Source: Pararoseomonas sp. SCSIO 73927
Lineage (GTDB): Bacteria > Pseudomonadota > Alphaproteobacteria > Acetobacterales > Acetobacteraceae
DNA: 64,000 nucleotides
NCBI RefSeq assembly: GCF_037040815.1
Contig: NZ_CP146232.1
Location: 1,116,001-1,180,000 of the forward strand
Direction: 5' to 3'
A model generated the notes under the pieces. That model was not told the origin of the DNA. It did no database searches and worked only from the letters and a program-made list of their open reading frames with translations. The first letter of the stretch is position 1. Each line of letters opens with the position of its first letter. A program made the translations under genes and the position numbers. This document shows, one piece after another, positions 45,372 to 55,252 of the stretch.

Positions 45372-48300
45372 TCACCGGGTGATCAGCGGATCCGGGCTGC
45401 TGTTCCCAGCGCCTCGAAAGGCCTGGGCTAGCCGGCGGTCCAGCGCCGCGATATCGGACCTGTGCAGGATCGCGGCACGTGCCTTCGCCGCACCAGCCCG
45501 GGCCGCATCGGCCTGGCGCGCGGCGTTGACCGCAAACTCGGCCACCTGCCGTAGCAACCAATCGTGCAGAAACTCCGCATCGCCGGTGCGGAAATCGGGA
45601 AGTTGCAGGACCGGAAGGCCGGCCGCCTCCATGGCCAGCAAGGTCGGTCCAGGTGGCGCAAGGCCGATGTCATGGGCCGCGGCCACGCGGCGCAGGACCG
45701 CGACAGGATCCTTCCCCTCCGTCAGAATGGCCTTGTACCATTGGGCGTTCCCAGGCCTGCCCCCCAGGATGCCGAGGGTGGCGACATCCAGGGCTGAGAG
45801 ATCCTCGAAAGCGGGTCGAAGGGCTGCGACCATGGTCTCGTCGCCTGTGGAAACGAAAAGGACCCGGCAGGCTGCCCCCTCGTCGGAGGCCACCTTCTCC
45901 GGCGCAGGGGGCATGTCTGACAGCCAGCGGGCTGCTTCCAGCCCGCTCCCGACCTCCAGCCCATCGCCGGCTTCCCGGCCGCAGGCCACCTCCAGCACGG
46001 GGAGCCCTGCTGCCGCGCAGCGCCGCCGCAGTGCCTCGAGATCGCCGGGCGGCAGCGCGTCCGGCGAGACCAGGACGGCGTCCGCCATCCCGGCCAGTGC
46101 ATTGCCGAAGGGAAAGGACGGAAGGATCGGGCGGAAGATGGAGGTACGCGAAACGGCGTTGCGCGTTGCCACGGCGAGCGGGGTGGGCAGGGTCGCCGTT
46201 GCCCGGTCCAGGGTGAGGACGATGCGCGGCGCCTCGGCAGCTACCGCAAAGCTCCGGCGCCTGTCGAGCACCTCGCGGTAGAGCCGATCGTACTCCGCCG
46301 CCATCGCCGCGGTGGTGCGGTGGCGGCCAATGGTGGCCTGCCAGTCCAGCACGGCGTCCCGTTGTCCGCGCACCTCGGTCGGCTCGCGCCGCAGGCGGAG
46401 CAGTTCGGACAGCATGGCCTCAGGCGCCATCCAGCGATCCAGGAGCCAGCCGCCGCCGCTCGCGCCGATGCGCTCGGCCAGCGCTCCTTCCAACGTCGCC
46501 ACCACGGGCAGGCCCACAGCCCAGCACTCGGTGAGGGTGTGGCAGTAGGTCTCGGGCCAGAGGGAGAGAATGGCCGCGAGATGTGGGCGTATCCCGCCGA
46601 CGCGGGCCGCGAACTCCTCCCGGTCGTAGCGCCCGTGCAGGACGATCCCCGGCGCTTCGGCCAGGTGCCGGTCCACCGCGCCGAGCACGTGGAACTCCAC
46701 CTCCCGCCCCCCGTCCAGGGCGGCCATCGCCGCGATCAGCTCGCTGCCCTTGGCGGCCGAGATGTTGCCGGGGACCAGCACGCGCAGCCGTTCATCCAGG
46801 TTCGGCTCGGCCGCCAGCATCTCCTGCCGGTGGAAGCTGCGCCCATGCGGGATCACCCGGAAGTCCCGCTGCGCCAGATCAGGGAAGTTGCGGAGCACCG
46901 TTTCCCGCGCGGAAGGCGACGTGGTGACGAAGCCGTCGCAGGCCAGGATCGTTTCCGACATCATCGCCTGCCACCGATGAACGAAGCGATGCCGCAGGGG
47001 AGGAACGGATCCGACCGACCAGAGCTCGGCGGTGCAGTCCGTCTCCCCGTCGGTGCAAGGCCCGCCGCAGAAGCGCCCTTCCGCGTCCAGCAGCTTCGTG
47101 ACCGGACAGGCCATGTAGAAATCATGGAAGGACAGAACGACAGGCACGCCCAGCCGCTGGCAGACCTGTGGCAAGCCGAGCCCGTGCCACGCGATGTGGC
47201 GGATGTGCACCAGTTCGAAGCCATGCCGCAGGACGAGGTTTGCGGCGTGTCTGTCATACTCGGCAGAGCGGTGCGTGGCCGGCTCGATCGCGCGCTCCAG
47301 GGTGATCGATTCGATGACAGTGTCCGCTTCACCGGACCGCGCGCCCGCGTAGCGGGACAGGGTCAGGGTTCGCGAATCACAGCGAAGCAGCCAGGGTTCG
47401 TAGCGGTCCGACAAGGCGTCCATCAGGTCGCGATTCGTCTGCGGCGTCCCTCCGCTCTCGGTCGAGATCACGAAGAGCACGCGGGGGCGGGGAACCACGC
47501 CTTCCGCGAGGGCCTGCTGCACGGCACGCCGCACCCGCCAGCGCAGGGCCAGCATGGCCGGGTCCGCCTGGAACATCCGCGTAAGAAACCCGTACTCCGG
47601 GTAGCGATCCTCCAGCACCGCGCGACCCTGCGCGTTCAGCGCCACCTTCTCCGAACCGAAGGAAGCAGAGCGCAGGTGCCAGACGAAGGTCCGGTCATCC
47701 AGCACGTTGTCGAAGCCCGCCCGCGCGGCGCGCATGCAGAAGTCGTTCTCCTCCCCGTAGCCGCGCGGGAAGGCCGTCTCGTCGAAAGCACCCACGGCGT
47801 CGAGGCACTCGCGGCGGATGTAGAGGCAGAAGCCGTGGCCGGTGGGAACCACGGGCAGAAGCGGCAGGGCGGCGCCGCGGACCAGCCTTGCCATGTCGTC
47901 CACGCCGAACCAGGCCGGCATGGGGTTGTCGAGGTTGAACTCGGGCACCGAGAACGCGCCGGCATTGTTCGAGACCGCCGTGGCGGTGCCGGTCCGCGGG
48001 CCCGAGCGGGCCGCCGCGCGCAATCCTTCAAGCCAACCCGGCCCAACCGCCGTATCCGAGTTCAGCAGAACGACGTCATCGCGTCCGGCAAGCGCGATCC
48101 CGCGATTGGCGGTCCGGGTGAAACCGAGATTGCTGGCGTTCCGGTGAATCTCAATCCCCGGCGTGCCGCTCCAGCGCTCCAGGACCTCGGCCACCTCGGG
48201 CTGCGGGCTCGCATCGTCGATCAGGATCAGGCGGGCCGCGCCAGTGGTGTGGCGCACGACGCTGTCTATGCAGCGGGCCAGTTCGGCCGCTGCGTTATAG

Positions 48301-50051
48301 ATGGGGATAACGACCGAGACGGGCACGCGGCCGTCATCGGGCACCCGGAAGGCGACCTCGCCGAAGTCCCTCCGCCAGGCGGGCAGCGCCTCCAGCACGG
48401 TCCCCCCCGGCAGCGCCTCGGTGCCGTGGAGAGGAACGGCCTCGACCCGAAGCGGTCCGCCCTCGCCGGGATGGGCCGGCGGCAGGGCCGCGCGGAAGCC
48501 GCCGCCGCGGCGAACGACGCCAGGCCGTATCAGGTCCGGGCGCTCGATATCGGCCTGGACCGTCGTCCACCGCGTGCCGCCCAGCAGCAGGTCGACCGCG
48601 TGCTCGTCCTGCGGCCGGCCCCGCTCGGCAACCCAGCCGACGGCCTGGCCTGCATCGGTCCGCTCGAGCTTGCCGATCATGTCGCGCCGGACGGCGACGG
48701 GCTGTCGGGCGAGTTCGACACCCGAGGCGACGAGGGCGATCTCGCGTGACCAGCCGTCAAAGAGGGTGGTGGCGGGATCGTCCTGCCGGAGGTGCTCGGC
48801 CAGGGCCTCGAGGGAGATGTGAAAGCCAAAGCGCGGCACCTCCGTGCCGTCCTCGAAGGGCAGGTCGGGCCGGTGGACGTCCAGGGGCACCGGAAGGGGG
48901 CGGCTGCCCTCGAGAACGAGCAGGGGCTGCTCGCCGGGCACGTCGACGGTCCAGCCGCTCACGCCATCCCGGCCCGGCACGTCCAGCCCGCCCCGCGGGC
49001 GGAACGGGGTGGGCCGGAGCAGCGCGGGAGCGAGGGGGAAGGCCTCGCCACGGAGCTCGAGCGTGGCCGAGGCCGGATCGTCCGTCTCCGGACCGTCCAG
49101 CAGCACCTGAAAGCCCCGCCCGGCCGGCAGGCCGTCCCTGCCCGCCACATCCTGCCGCTCGCGGAGGCGGCGGAGGGCGATCGCGCGCCTCTCCTCTCCC
49201 CAGCGCAGCACGAGCCGCGGCACCTCCTCCGAAAGATCGTCCTCAGCGGCCTGGAACCATCCCGCCACATAGAGAAACCGGCCATGCCGCGTGAACACCT
49301 CGACACGGCCCCGGGCACGCTCCACGGCCTGGCCTGCATCGGTCCGCTCGAGCTTGCCGATCACGTCGCGCCGGACGGCGACGGGCTGTCGGGCGAGTTC
49401 GACACCCGAGGCGACGAGGGCGATCTCGCGTGACCGGCCGTCAAAGAGGGTGGTGGCGGGATCGTCCTGCCGGAGGTGCTCGGCCAGGGCCTCGAGGGAG
49501 ATGTGAAAGCCGAAGCGCGGCACCTCCGTGCCGTCCTCGAAGGGCAGGTCGGGCCGGTGGACGTCCAGGGGCACCGGAAGGGGGCGGCTGCCCTCGAGAA
49601 CGAGCAGGGGCTGCTCGCCGGGCACGTCGACGGTCCAGCCGCTCACGCCATCCCGGCCCGGCACGTCCAGCCCGCCCCGCGGGCGGAACGGGGTGGGCCG
49701 GAGCAGCGCGGGAGCGAGGGGGAAGGCCTCGCCACGGAGCTCGAGCGTGGCCGAGGCCGGATCGTCCGTCTCCGGACCGTCCAGCAGCACCTGAAAGCCC
49801 CGCCCGGCCGGCAGGCCGTCCCTGCCCGCCACATCCTGCCGCTCGCGGAGGCGGCGGAGGGCGATCGCGCGCCTCTCCTCTCCCCAGCGCAGCACGAGCC
49901 GCGGCACCTCCTCCGAGAGATCGTCCTCAGCGGCCTGGAACCATCCCGCCACATAGAGAAACCGGCCATGCCGCGTGAACACCTCGACACGGCCCGCCGA
50001 ACGGGTCGTGCCCTGGCCTTCGGTGACCTCGCTCACGCGATCATTCTCCAT
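45372..50051 (-). CDS. Giant multi-domain glycosyltransferase with duplicated N-terminal module
   Basis: 1559 residues from the ATG at 50051 (a GTG at 50063 is possible). Residues about 20-480 consist of two nearly identical 228-residue modules (GRVEVFTRHGRFLYVAGWFQ at the start of each), then a third diverged partial copy. A GT2 domain follows near residue 585 (PVSVVIPIYNAAAELARCID, then LIDDAS and LNSDTAVGPGWL). A GT4-type GT-B domain begins near 860 (VLFVISTESGGTPQTNRDLM, VLSFHDFYMACPVTKLLDAE). The C-terminal 300 residues form another Rossmann-like part. The two transferase types in one chain suggest stepwise extension of one glycan. Confidence 0.87.
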   Translation of the reverse strand: MENDRVSEVTEGQGTTRSAGRVEVFTRHGRFLYVAGWFQAAEDDLSEEVPRLVLRWGEERRAIALRRLRERQDVAGRDGLPAGRGFQVLLDGPETDDPASATLELRGEAFPLAPALLRPTPFRPRGGLDVPGRDGVSGWTVDVPGEQPLLVLEGSRPLPVPLDVHRPDLPFEDGTEVPRFGFHISLEALAEHLRQDDPATTLFDGRSREIALVASGVELARQPVAVRRDVIGKLERTDAGQAVERARGRVEVFTRHGRFLYVAGWFQAAEDDLSEEVPRLVLRWGEERRAIALRRLRERQDVAGRDGLPAGRGFQVLLDGPETDDPASATLELRGEAFPLAPALLRPTPFRPRGGLDVPGRDGVSGWTVDVPGEQPLLVLEGSRPLPVPLDVHRPDLPFEDGTEVPRFGFHISLEALAEHLRQDDPATTLFDGWSREIALVASGVELARQPVAVRRDMIGKLERTDAGQAVGWVAERGRPQDEHAVDLLLGGTRWTTVQADIERPDLIRPGVVRRGGGFRAALPPAHPGEGGPLRVEAVPLHGTEALPGGTVLEALPAWRRDFGEVAFRVPDDGRVPVSVVIPIYNAAAELARCIDSVVRHTTGAARLILIDDASPQPEVAEVLERWSGTPGIEIHRNASNLGFTRTANRGIALAGRDDVVLLNSDTAVGPGWLEGLRAAARSGPRTGTATAVSNNAGAFSVPEFNLDNPMPAWFGVDDMARLVRGAALPLLPVVPTGHGFCLYIRRECLDAVGAFDETAFPRGYGEENDFCMRAARAGFDNVLDDRTFVWHLRSASFGSEKVALNAQGRAVLEDRYPEYGFLTRMFQADPAMLALRWRVRRAVQQALAEGVVPRPRVLFVISTESGGTPQTNRDLMDALSDRYEPWLLRCDSRTLTLSRYAGARSGEADTVIESITLERAIEPATHRSAEYDRHAANLVLRHGFELVHIRHIAWHGLGLPQVCQRLGVPVVLSFHDFYMACPVTKLLDAEGRFCGGPCTDGETDCTAELWSVGSVPPLRHRFVHRWQAMMSETILACDGFVTTSPSARETVLRNFPDLAQRDFRVIPHGRSFHRQEMLAAEPNLDERLRVLVPGNISAAKGSELIAAMAALDGGREVEFHVLGAVDRHLAEAPGIVLHGRYDREEFAARVGGIRPHLAAILSLWPETYCHTLTECWAVGLPVVATLEGALAERIGASGGGWLLDRWMAPEAMLSELLRLRREPTEVRGQRDAVLDWQATIGRHRTTAAMAAEYDRLYREVLDRRRSFAVAAEAPRIVLTLDRATATLPTPLAVATRNAVSRTSIFRPILPSFPFGNALAGMADAVLVSPDALPPGDLEALRRRCAAAGLPVLEVACGREAGDGLEVGSGLEAARWLSDMPPAPEKVASDEGAACRVLFVSTGDETMVAALRPAFEDLSALDVATLGILGGRPGNAQWYKAILTEGKDPVAVLRRVAAAHDIGLAPPGPTLLAMEAAGLPVLQLPDFRTGDAEFLHDWLLRQVAEFAVNAARQADAARAGAAKARAAILHRSDIAALDRRLAQAFRGAGNSSPDPLITR
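48640..49311. repeat. 672-bp direct repeat, copy A (inside giant glycosyltransferase gene)
   Basis: This segment recurs at 49324-49995 with a 684-bp period (228 codons, in frame). I counted four mismatches over 672 bp by eye, two of them changing an amino acid (Met/Val and Trp/Arg). It encodes one N-terminal module of the protein at 45372-50051. Confidence 0.9.
49324..49995. repeat. 672-bp direct repeat, copy B (inside giant glycosyltransferase gene)
   Basis: Near-identical partner of 48640-49311, separated by 12 bp. The duplication keeps the reading frame, so module number could vary by recombination between copies. Confidence 0.9.
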
Positions 50052-50150
50052 GCTCGAAGCCACTCAAGGATCCTTGCCGGGACCGGCTCGCCCCGCACGG
50101 AGCGCGGAGCAGGACCGGGGATCACCTCGCCACACTCCGGCGGAAAGGGC

Positions 50151-51014
50151 CTAGCCGAGATGCCAGGCATGCCGAAGATCACGAAGATAGCGCCGCATCC
50201 TCTCGTCCGGATCGGCGCCCCGGTCCAGGAGCCGCCGCAGCGTCGAGTGCATTGCAACAACCTCCGCGAAGTGAGAGGCAGCCGGGATCGACCCCGTGAC
50301 GCTCGACGCGTGACGACGGTGCAGGTTAAAGGGGCGGGCCTCATAGTGCATCCGTGCCTGCGGCCGGGCAGCCTCCGCGTAGATGCGCCAGTCACCGGCA
50401 CAGCGCCAGCGGCCGACGGAGTCGCCCAGGCTCCCCAACGCAGCGCGCAACGCCTCGGTACGCCATAGCACGGCACTGGCGCTGACGACGAGGTTGCGCG
50501 GGCAGAGGCACCGGCCGACGAATTCCCTCCCGGTCAGGGTCGCGTCCCGGTTCAGGACATCATCGCCCAACATGGCAGCGTACGGCTTGCTGCTCTCCTG
50601 CGTCACGGCACCGTCCGCGTCGATCGCGGCCGAGTCCGAGAAGGCGAAGGCTGCGGTCGGATCGCCCGAGAGACGCCGGGCGAGGGCGTCCAGCATCTCC
50701 GGCCGCGCGCTGTCATCCGCCTCCGCGATCCAGAGGAACGGCGCCTCCGCCGCTTCGGCGCCCCGGGCCCACTGGCGGAAGACCGATCCGGAGTTCACGG
50801 CGTTGCGCTGCACCGTGACCGGGATGGAAAGACCGGCAAGAAGGGGTTCGGCCATCTCCATGCTGTTGTCGCTCGACGCATCGTCGAGGAAGGTCAGGTG
50901 CCGGACGATCCGACCTTGCGCAACAATCGAGGCGAAGCGTTCCGGCAGGTAGCGGGCATAGTTGTAGTTGGGCACCACGACGCTCACCGAGCCCACGAGC
51001 GAGTTGGCAGCCAT
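50151..51014 (-). CDS. Glycosyltransferase family 2 protein
   Basis: 287 residues from the ATG at 51014. The GT-A nucleotide-sugar site is VSVVVPNYNYARYLPERFAS, with LDDASSDNS and the FLWIAEADDSARPEMLDALA metal motif region (the DXD equivalent is ADD). GRWRCAGDWRIYAEAAR near the C-terminus is the usual acceptor/base region of GT2. No membrane segment is seen, so it is cytoplasmic. It lies 99 bp upstream of the giant glycosyltransferase gene in the same direction and probably acts in the same glycan pathway. Confidence 0.9.
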   Translation of the reverse strand: MAANSLVGSVSVVVPNYNYARYLPERFASIVAQGRIVRHLTFLDDASSDNSMEMAEPLLAGLSIPVTVQRNAVNSGSVFRQWARGAEAAEAPFLWIAEADDSARPEMLDALARRLSGDPTAAFAFSDSAAIDADGAVTQESSKPYAAMLGDDVLNRDATLTGREFVGRCLCPRNLVVSASAVLWRTEALRAALGSLGDSVGRWRCAGDWRIYAEAARPQARMHYEARPFNLHRRHASSVTGSIPAASHFAEVVAMHSTLRRLLDRGADPDERMRRYLRDLRHAWHLG

Positions 51015-51153
51015 CACGGTGGAACCGGGCGGCAAGGACTTATCTGCACCACCATGAGGGTGGGGCCGGCCGGAGGAAGCCGATTCGTGGAAGGCGTGGA
51101 TCTCGGCATCCCGCCGCGGCACCGCCGCTCCTGGTCTCTCGTCAAGCACAGGC

Positions 51154-54100
51154 CTAAGGAGCTGCCAGTCGACGCGACGATGCACCGGACGCCTCATCCC
51201 TTGCAGCAGCGCCCTGTCTCTCCGAACCGTGGAAGCTCATGGCAGGCGTTGCGGCCCCCTCACCTGCCGCACCCAGGAGCAGGTCGTGGCGCTGCAGTTC
51301 CTCGAACACGTGGTCGCGGACGGTTCGGTAATCCAACTCCTGGATGCAGTTGCATTCGCCGGAAAGAAACGTCTTCACATGAGAAGGCCTGATCTCGCAC
51401 GGCGCGCAATCCTTCGTAAGGCCGAGCCAGGAACTCGTCGGGCGAAGCGGGCCGCGCGTCCCGGGGTTGGTGGGTCCGAACAACGCCGTGAGGGGAATGC
51501 CGAGTGCATTCGCGATGTTCATCAGGCCACTGTCATTGGAGATGAAGTACGAGCAGGTCATCATCCCCTCGATCATCTCGGAGATGGTGCCGCCGGTCAG
51601 GTCGAGTGTCTCCGGGACGTACTCCGCTTCCACCCCGAAGGAGGCCACCTCGTAGCCGTGCTGCCGCAGTTCCCGCGCCAGCTCCACGTAGCCGGGCCAC
51701 CGCTTGCTCCTCCAGAACCCGTCCTTCGATCCGCCGTGAAGGCCGATCCGGCGGCCGTTCAGGGGTCTCCGATAAGCGTAGTTCGCGACAAAGTATTCCG
51801 TCACGTCCGCATCCTCGTAGGGAACCCCGAGCAGCGCCTTGGCAGCCTCCAGGTTGAACACGGTCTCGTGGAACGGCCCGCCCGGCTCGAACATCATCCA
51901 GTCCCGGGAGTACAGCGTCCGGCCCGCCAGGAAAGGCACGCGCGCACTGCCGAAGGAGTGGGTGATGAACACCCGGTCGTAGCGCCTGCGCAGCACCGTC
52001 TGCCGCAGGGAGAAGGCGGCGTTCACGTACTCCGAGTTCTGCAGGAGAAAGAGGCTGTTCTTGTGATCCTCGGCCACGACGAGGTCGACCTTGCGGCCGA
52101 GCCGGCGGGCGATGTTCCGCACCATGGGCGCGACATGCAGCATGTTGCCGATGCCGGAGCCGATGCCGATCAGGATCTGATCGCCCAGGCTTGAGACGAT
52201 TCCGTGGAGGGCCCGGCGCTGCCTGTCGTAGCCGTAGCGGGAGGAGTTCTGCTCTGCCCGGGCAGCCAAGCCGCGGTAGTAGGGGGGATCGTCGTAGATC
52301 CGGCGCAACTCGGCCGCCCAGCGATCCGCATCCTCCGGCAGGACCACGCCCGATTCATGGAGAAGATAGGGGACGTTGCCGCGATCCGAGCCGAGCACCG
52401 GCTTCCCGAAGCGCTGGGCCTCGATGCAGACGCGGCTGAAGGTTTCCACGAAGTGGTAGCTCGGTACCGCGACCACCTTGCTCCTGCCGTAGAGAAGGTC
52501 GATGCGATCGGTCCGCGGAAGGATCGCGACGTTCCCGGCGCCCGCCTCGGCGACGGCAGCCTCCGCCTCGCTCTGGTCCGACTGGCTGGAGATGGCGACG
52601 AAGGGGATGTCCGGGCAGAGGCGCGCCACCGCGAGGAGCAGGTCGAAGCCCTTCTCCGCCTTCGCGTTGACGAGCAGGACGAAGTCTTTCCTGTCTCCCA
52701 GCAGCGCCTGGGCTTCCCGCTCGCGGTCTGCCTGCGCCGTCGGGTCGATGTCACGCGGCAGGGAGTAGATGATGGGCGTCCGGGCATGGAAGGCCTCCTC
52801 CAGCACCGCCTGGGTATAGCTGGAGTTGGAGTAGACCGCCGCGGCGCGTTGCAGGATGCGGCGGAAGGCCGGGCGCGGGATCGGATCACGGTCGAAGTTC
52901 AGAAAGAACCGGTCGTCGCCCTCGATCAGGCCGAGACAGTCGCGCCAGAAGTGAACACCGTAGATGAACGGAACGTCGAGGTATTCCAGCGCGTCGGCCA
53001 CCTGGTAGCCGAGCCCGGACAGCACGTGCACGACCGCGGGCTTGGTTTCCAGGAGGAACCGCCGCATGGCGGCCGCACTCTCCTCGATGAAGTGGAAGGC
53101 GCGCCCGTTCTCCAGGCCGGACTGCCCCACCATTTCCGGACGGGTGCCGACGATGATCGGGTCGAAGCCCATCTCCGCGTAGTGCTCGGCCATGCTGTCC
53201 AGGAACTGTTCGCCGCCCCCGAATTTGACGACGCCGTGCTTCGACATCAGCACGACGGTCCTGCGATCCTGCCGCCCTGCGGCCTGCGACAGCTCCGGGA
53301 CCGGGCGGGAACCGGACAGATCGACGGTCGCGACGAGGGCGGCCTGCTTGGCGAGAACGCTCGGAAGATCCGCCACCTCGGGGACCAACCCGGATTCAGC
53401 AAGGAGAGTGATCAGGTCGCGACGCCAAATCTCCTGCGGTGAGCCCGCTTCGTCTTCCATCAGCAGGCACCCGCTCCACCGCAGGCCGTTCTCGTGCAGC
53501 CTGACCATCCAGGCCGCGGAGATCGCGGGGGCCGCCGTACCGGCGGGATGGAGGATAACCCATTCCGCCGGGATGCTGCTGAGCATCGGCAGCGGGCTAC
53601 CGTCAGGCGGCGCCTCGGGAAGCGCCACCTCCTGCAACTGGCCTTCCACCACGCTGAAGATCGAGCCGGCGATCGCTTTGGCCTCCGGCAAGATCGTCAC
53701 CAGGGCTACGGAATGGCTCTCGGAACGGTCCTCATCGTCGTCGATGAGGGTCCGAAGGGAGCGGAGCTGGTACTGGGCGCCCTGATTACCGGGCTCGATC
53801 TCCACGACCCGCTTGGCGATGGCAAGCGCGTCACTGGCCCGGTTCAGCGCGAGGAGGATGTCACTGCGCAGCATCAGCGACGACACGTTGTCCGGCTTCA
53901 ACTTCAGCAGCTTCTCCGTTGCTGCCAGCGCTTCGGGAAAGCGGCGCAGGTCGAAGAAGTTCCGGGCGATCCGGAATCCCAGGTTCTCGGCACGATCCGG
54001 ATTGATCTGGATGGCAGTCCGGCACGCGTCAATGCTCTCCTCCAGCAGGGCCACGCGGCCGGCCTGCTCCGTGGTCTTTTGACGGGCAAGTTGACGCAGG

Positions 54101-55002
54101 ACAGCACTCTGGTCGGAGAGATACTGGTCGTTTTTCGGCCGCAACGCGATCGCGCGGCGGCCAAAGCTCACGGATCTCTCGAGATCGTTGTTCCGTGCGA
54201 GCGCGACTGAGGAATAGAACTGGATCGTCGCGTCGTTCTCGAATTCCGTGGCGAGACTGCTCAGCAGCCGTGCTGCGGTACTGTATTCTCCGGCGTAGAT
54301 GTAACTGCGGCCAATCATGGTCTGAATTTCGGCACGCTTCTTTCGCGCGCCTTCGCCAGCCCTGTGCAGGGCGTTCAGATCGGCCCACCGCTTCTCCCGG
54401 AAGAGCTGCCGGACACGTTTGCCGAAGATGTCCTCTTCCAACTTGGTCCAGAACTCGCCGAATTCCGCTGCTGGGAGCATCCGGAGCAGTTGCTCCAGAG
54501 CTTCGGCCGTCGTCGTCGGCGTCTCAGACCCAGGATCCCGCGAGGGGGTAGCAGCCGGCCCGCCCTCCCCGTCTATCCGGCGCGTACCCGGAACAGCCTC
54601 CAGGGCCTGCAGAACCTCGAGGCGACGCGCCGGAGAGAGGATCGTCTGCCCTGCCGCCGGATCTCGCAGCAGGAGAAGGAGAAGGTCGCGCCATGTGCCC
54701 GCCGCCCTTACGGCTGCGGCGGCCTCCGGCTTCGTGACGCCGATAGTCCAATCCACAAGCGAAGAGGGCGGAGACGCATGACGGCGCTCGTGCGGCAGCA
54801 TCTCGCCGTTCACCAGGCGAAGGATGACATTCGTGCGGAATTCGTTGGACGAGGTCAGGCGCTGGAGGAGCGCGGCCGGTGACATCCGGGCCATCTCCGC
54901 AACCGTCGAGGCGGGGCTTGCCGATCGACCCAGGAGAAGGGCGAATGCCGCATGCACCATATCGGTGCCGGCATGCTCCCGTTCGTTCCCCACTTTCATC
55001 AT
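51154..55002 (-). CDS. TPR-GT4-GT9 multi-domain glycosyltransferase
   Basis: 1282 residues from the ATG at 55002. Residues about 10-65 form a small helical domain (AAFALLLGRSASPASTVAEM), then TPR-like repeats span about 210-430 (MIGRSYIYAGEYSTAARLLS, ALAATEKLLKLKPDNVSSLM). A GT4-type GT-B domain follows at about 600-980 (HGVVKFGGGEQFLDSMAEHY, FVETFSRVCIEAQRFGKPVL), then a GT9 domain (IGIGSGIGNMLHVAPMVRNI, SNDSGLMNIANALGIPLTAL). The C-terminal cysteine pattern CAPC and CNC matches the 35637 paralogue. TPR plus glycosyltransferase recalls protein O-glycosyltransferases, hinting at a protein acceptor (inference). Confidence 0.87.
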   Translation of the reverse strand: MMKVGNEREHAGTDMVHAAFALLLGRSASPASTVAEMARMSPAALLQRLTSSNEFRTNVILRLVNGEMLPHERRHASPPSSLVDWTIGVTKPEAAAAVRAAGTWRDLLLLLLRDPAAGQTILSPARRLEVLQALEAVPGTRRIDGEGGPAATPSRDPGSETPTTTAEALEQLLRMLPAAEFGEFWTKLEEDIFGKRVRQLFREKRWADLNALHRAGEGARKKRAEIQTMIGRSYIYAGEYSTAARLLSSLATEFENDATIQFYSSVALARNNDLERSVSFGRRAIALRPKNDQYLSDQSAVLRQLARQKTTEQAGRVALLEESIDACRTAIQINPDRAENLGFRIARNFFDLRRFPEALAATEKLLKLKPDNVSSLMLRSDILLALNRASDALAIAKRVVEIEPGNQGAQYQLRSLRTLIDDDEDRSESHSVALVTILPEAKAIAGSIFSVVEGQLQEVALPEAPPDGSPLPMLSSIPAEWVILHPAGTAAPAISAAWMVRLHENGLRWSGCLLMEDEAGSPQEIWRRDLITLLAESGLVPEVADLPSVLAKQAALVATVDLSGSRPVPELSQAAGRQDRRTVVLMSKHGVVKFGGGEQFLDSMAEHYAEMGFDPIIVGTRPEMVGQSGLENGRAFHFIEESAAAMRRFLLETKPAVVHVLSGLGYQVADALEYLDVPFIYGVHFWRDCLGLIEGDDRFFLNFDRDPIPRPAFRRILQRAAAVYSNSSYTQAVLEEAFHARTPIIYSLPRDIDPTAQADREREAQALLGDRKDFVLLVNAKAEKGFDLLLAVARLCPDIPFVAISSQSDQSEAEAAVAEAGAGNVAILPRTDRIDLLYGRSKVVAVPSYHFVETFSRVCIEAQRFGKPVLGSDRGNVPYLLHESGVVLPEDADRWAAELRRIYDDPPYYRGLAARAEQNSSRYGYDRQRRALHGIVSSLGDQILIGIGSGIGNMLHVAPMVRNIARRLGRKVDLVVAEDHKNSLFLLQNSEYVNAAFSLRQTVLRRRYDRVFITHSFGSARVPFLAGRTLYSRDWMMFEPGGPFHETVFNLEAAKALLGVPYEDADVTEYFVANYAYRRPLNGRRIGLHGGSKDGFWRSKRWPGYVELARELRQHGYEVASFGVEAEYVPETLDLTGGTISEMIEGMMTCSYFISNDSGLMNIANALGIPLTALFGPTNPGTRGPLRPTSSWLGLTKDCAPCEIRPSHVKTFLSGECNCIQELDYRTVRDHVFEELQRHDLLLGAAGEGAATPAMSFHGSERQGAAARDEASGASSRRLAAP

Positions 55003-55252
55003 GCCCACTCGCCCTGTGCAAAGACCCAAAGATTTTCGGCAGGTCGCTTAGGTGTCCGCCACCGCGGACCGCAGAAGCCCCCTGCCGCCGGAACGTGCGC
55101 CTTGCCGTGATACCCAGCGCAGAGCCCCTCTTGTTCCGAGCCGGCACAGGCGGGATGGCACAAGCGCCAGACCAGGCCGGCCAGACGGAGAAGAGAGGAG
55201 GGCGAAAACATCGGAGCTTCCCGGCGACGAACGGGCATAGGCACAACTGTTG

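Noticed and set aside
46320..48749. An 809-codon plus-strand open frame opposite the giant glycosyltransferase
   Set aside because: Low-complexity translation without motifs; the minus strand carries GT2 and GT4 domains across the same bases.
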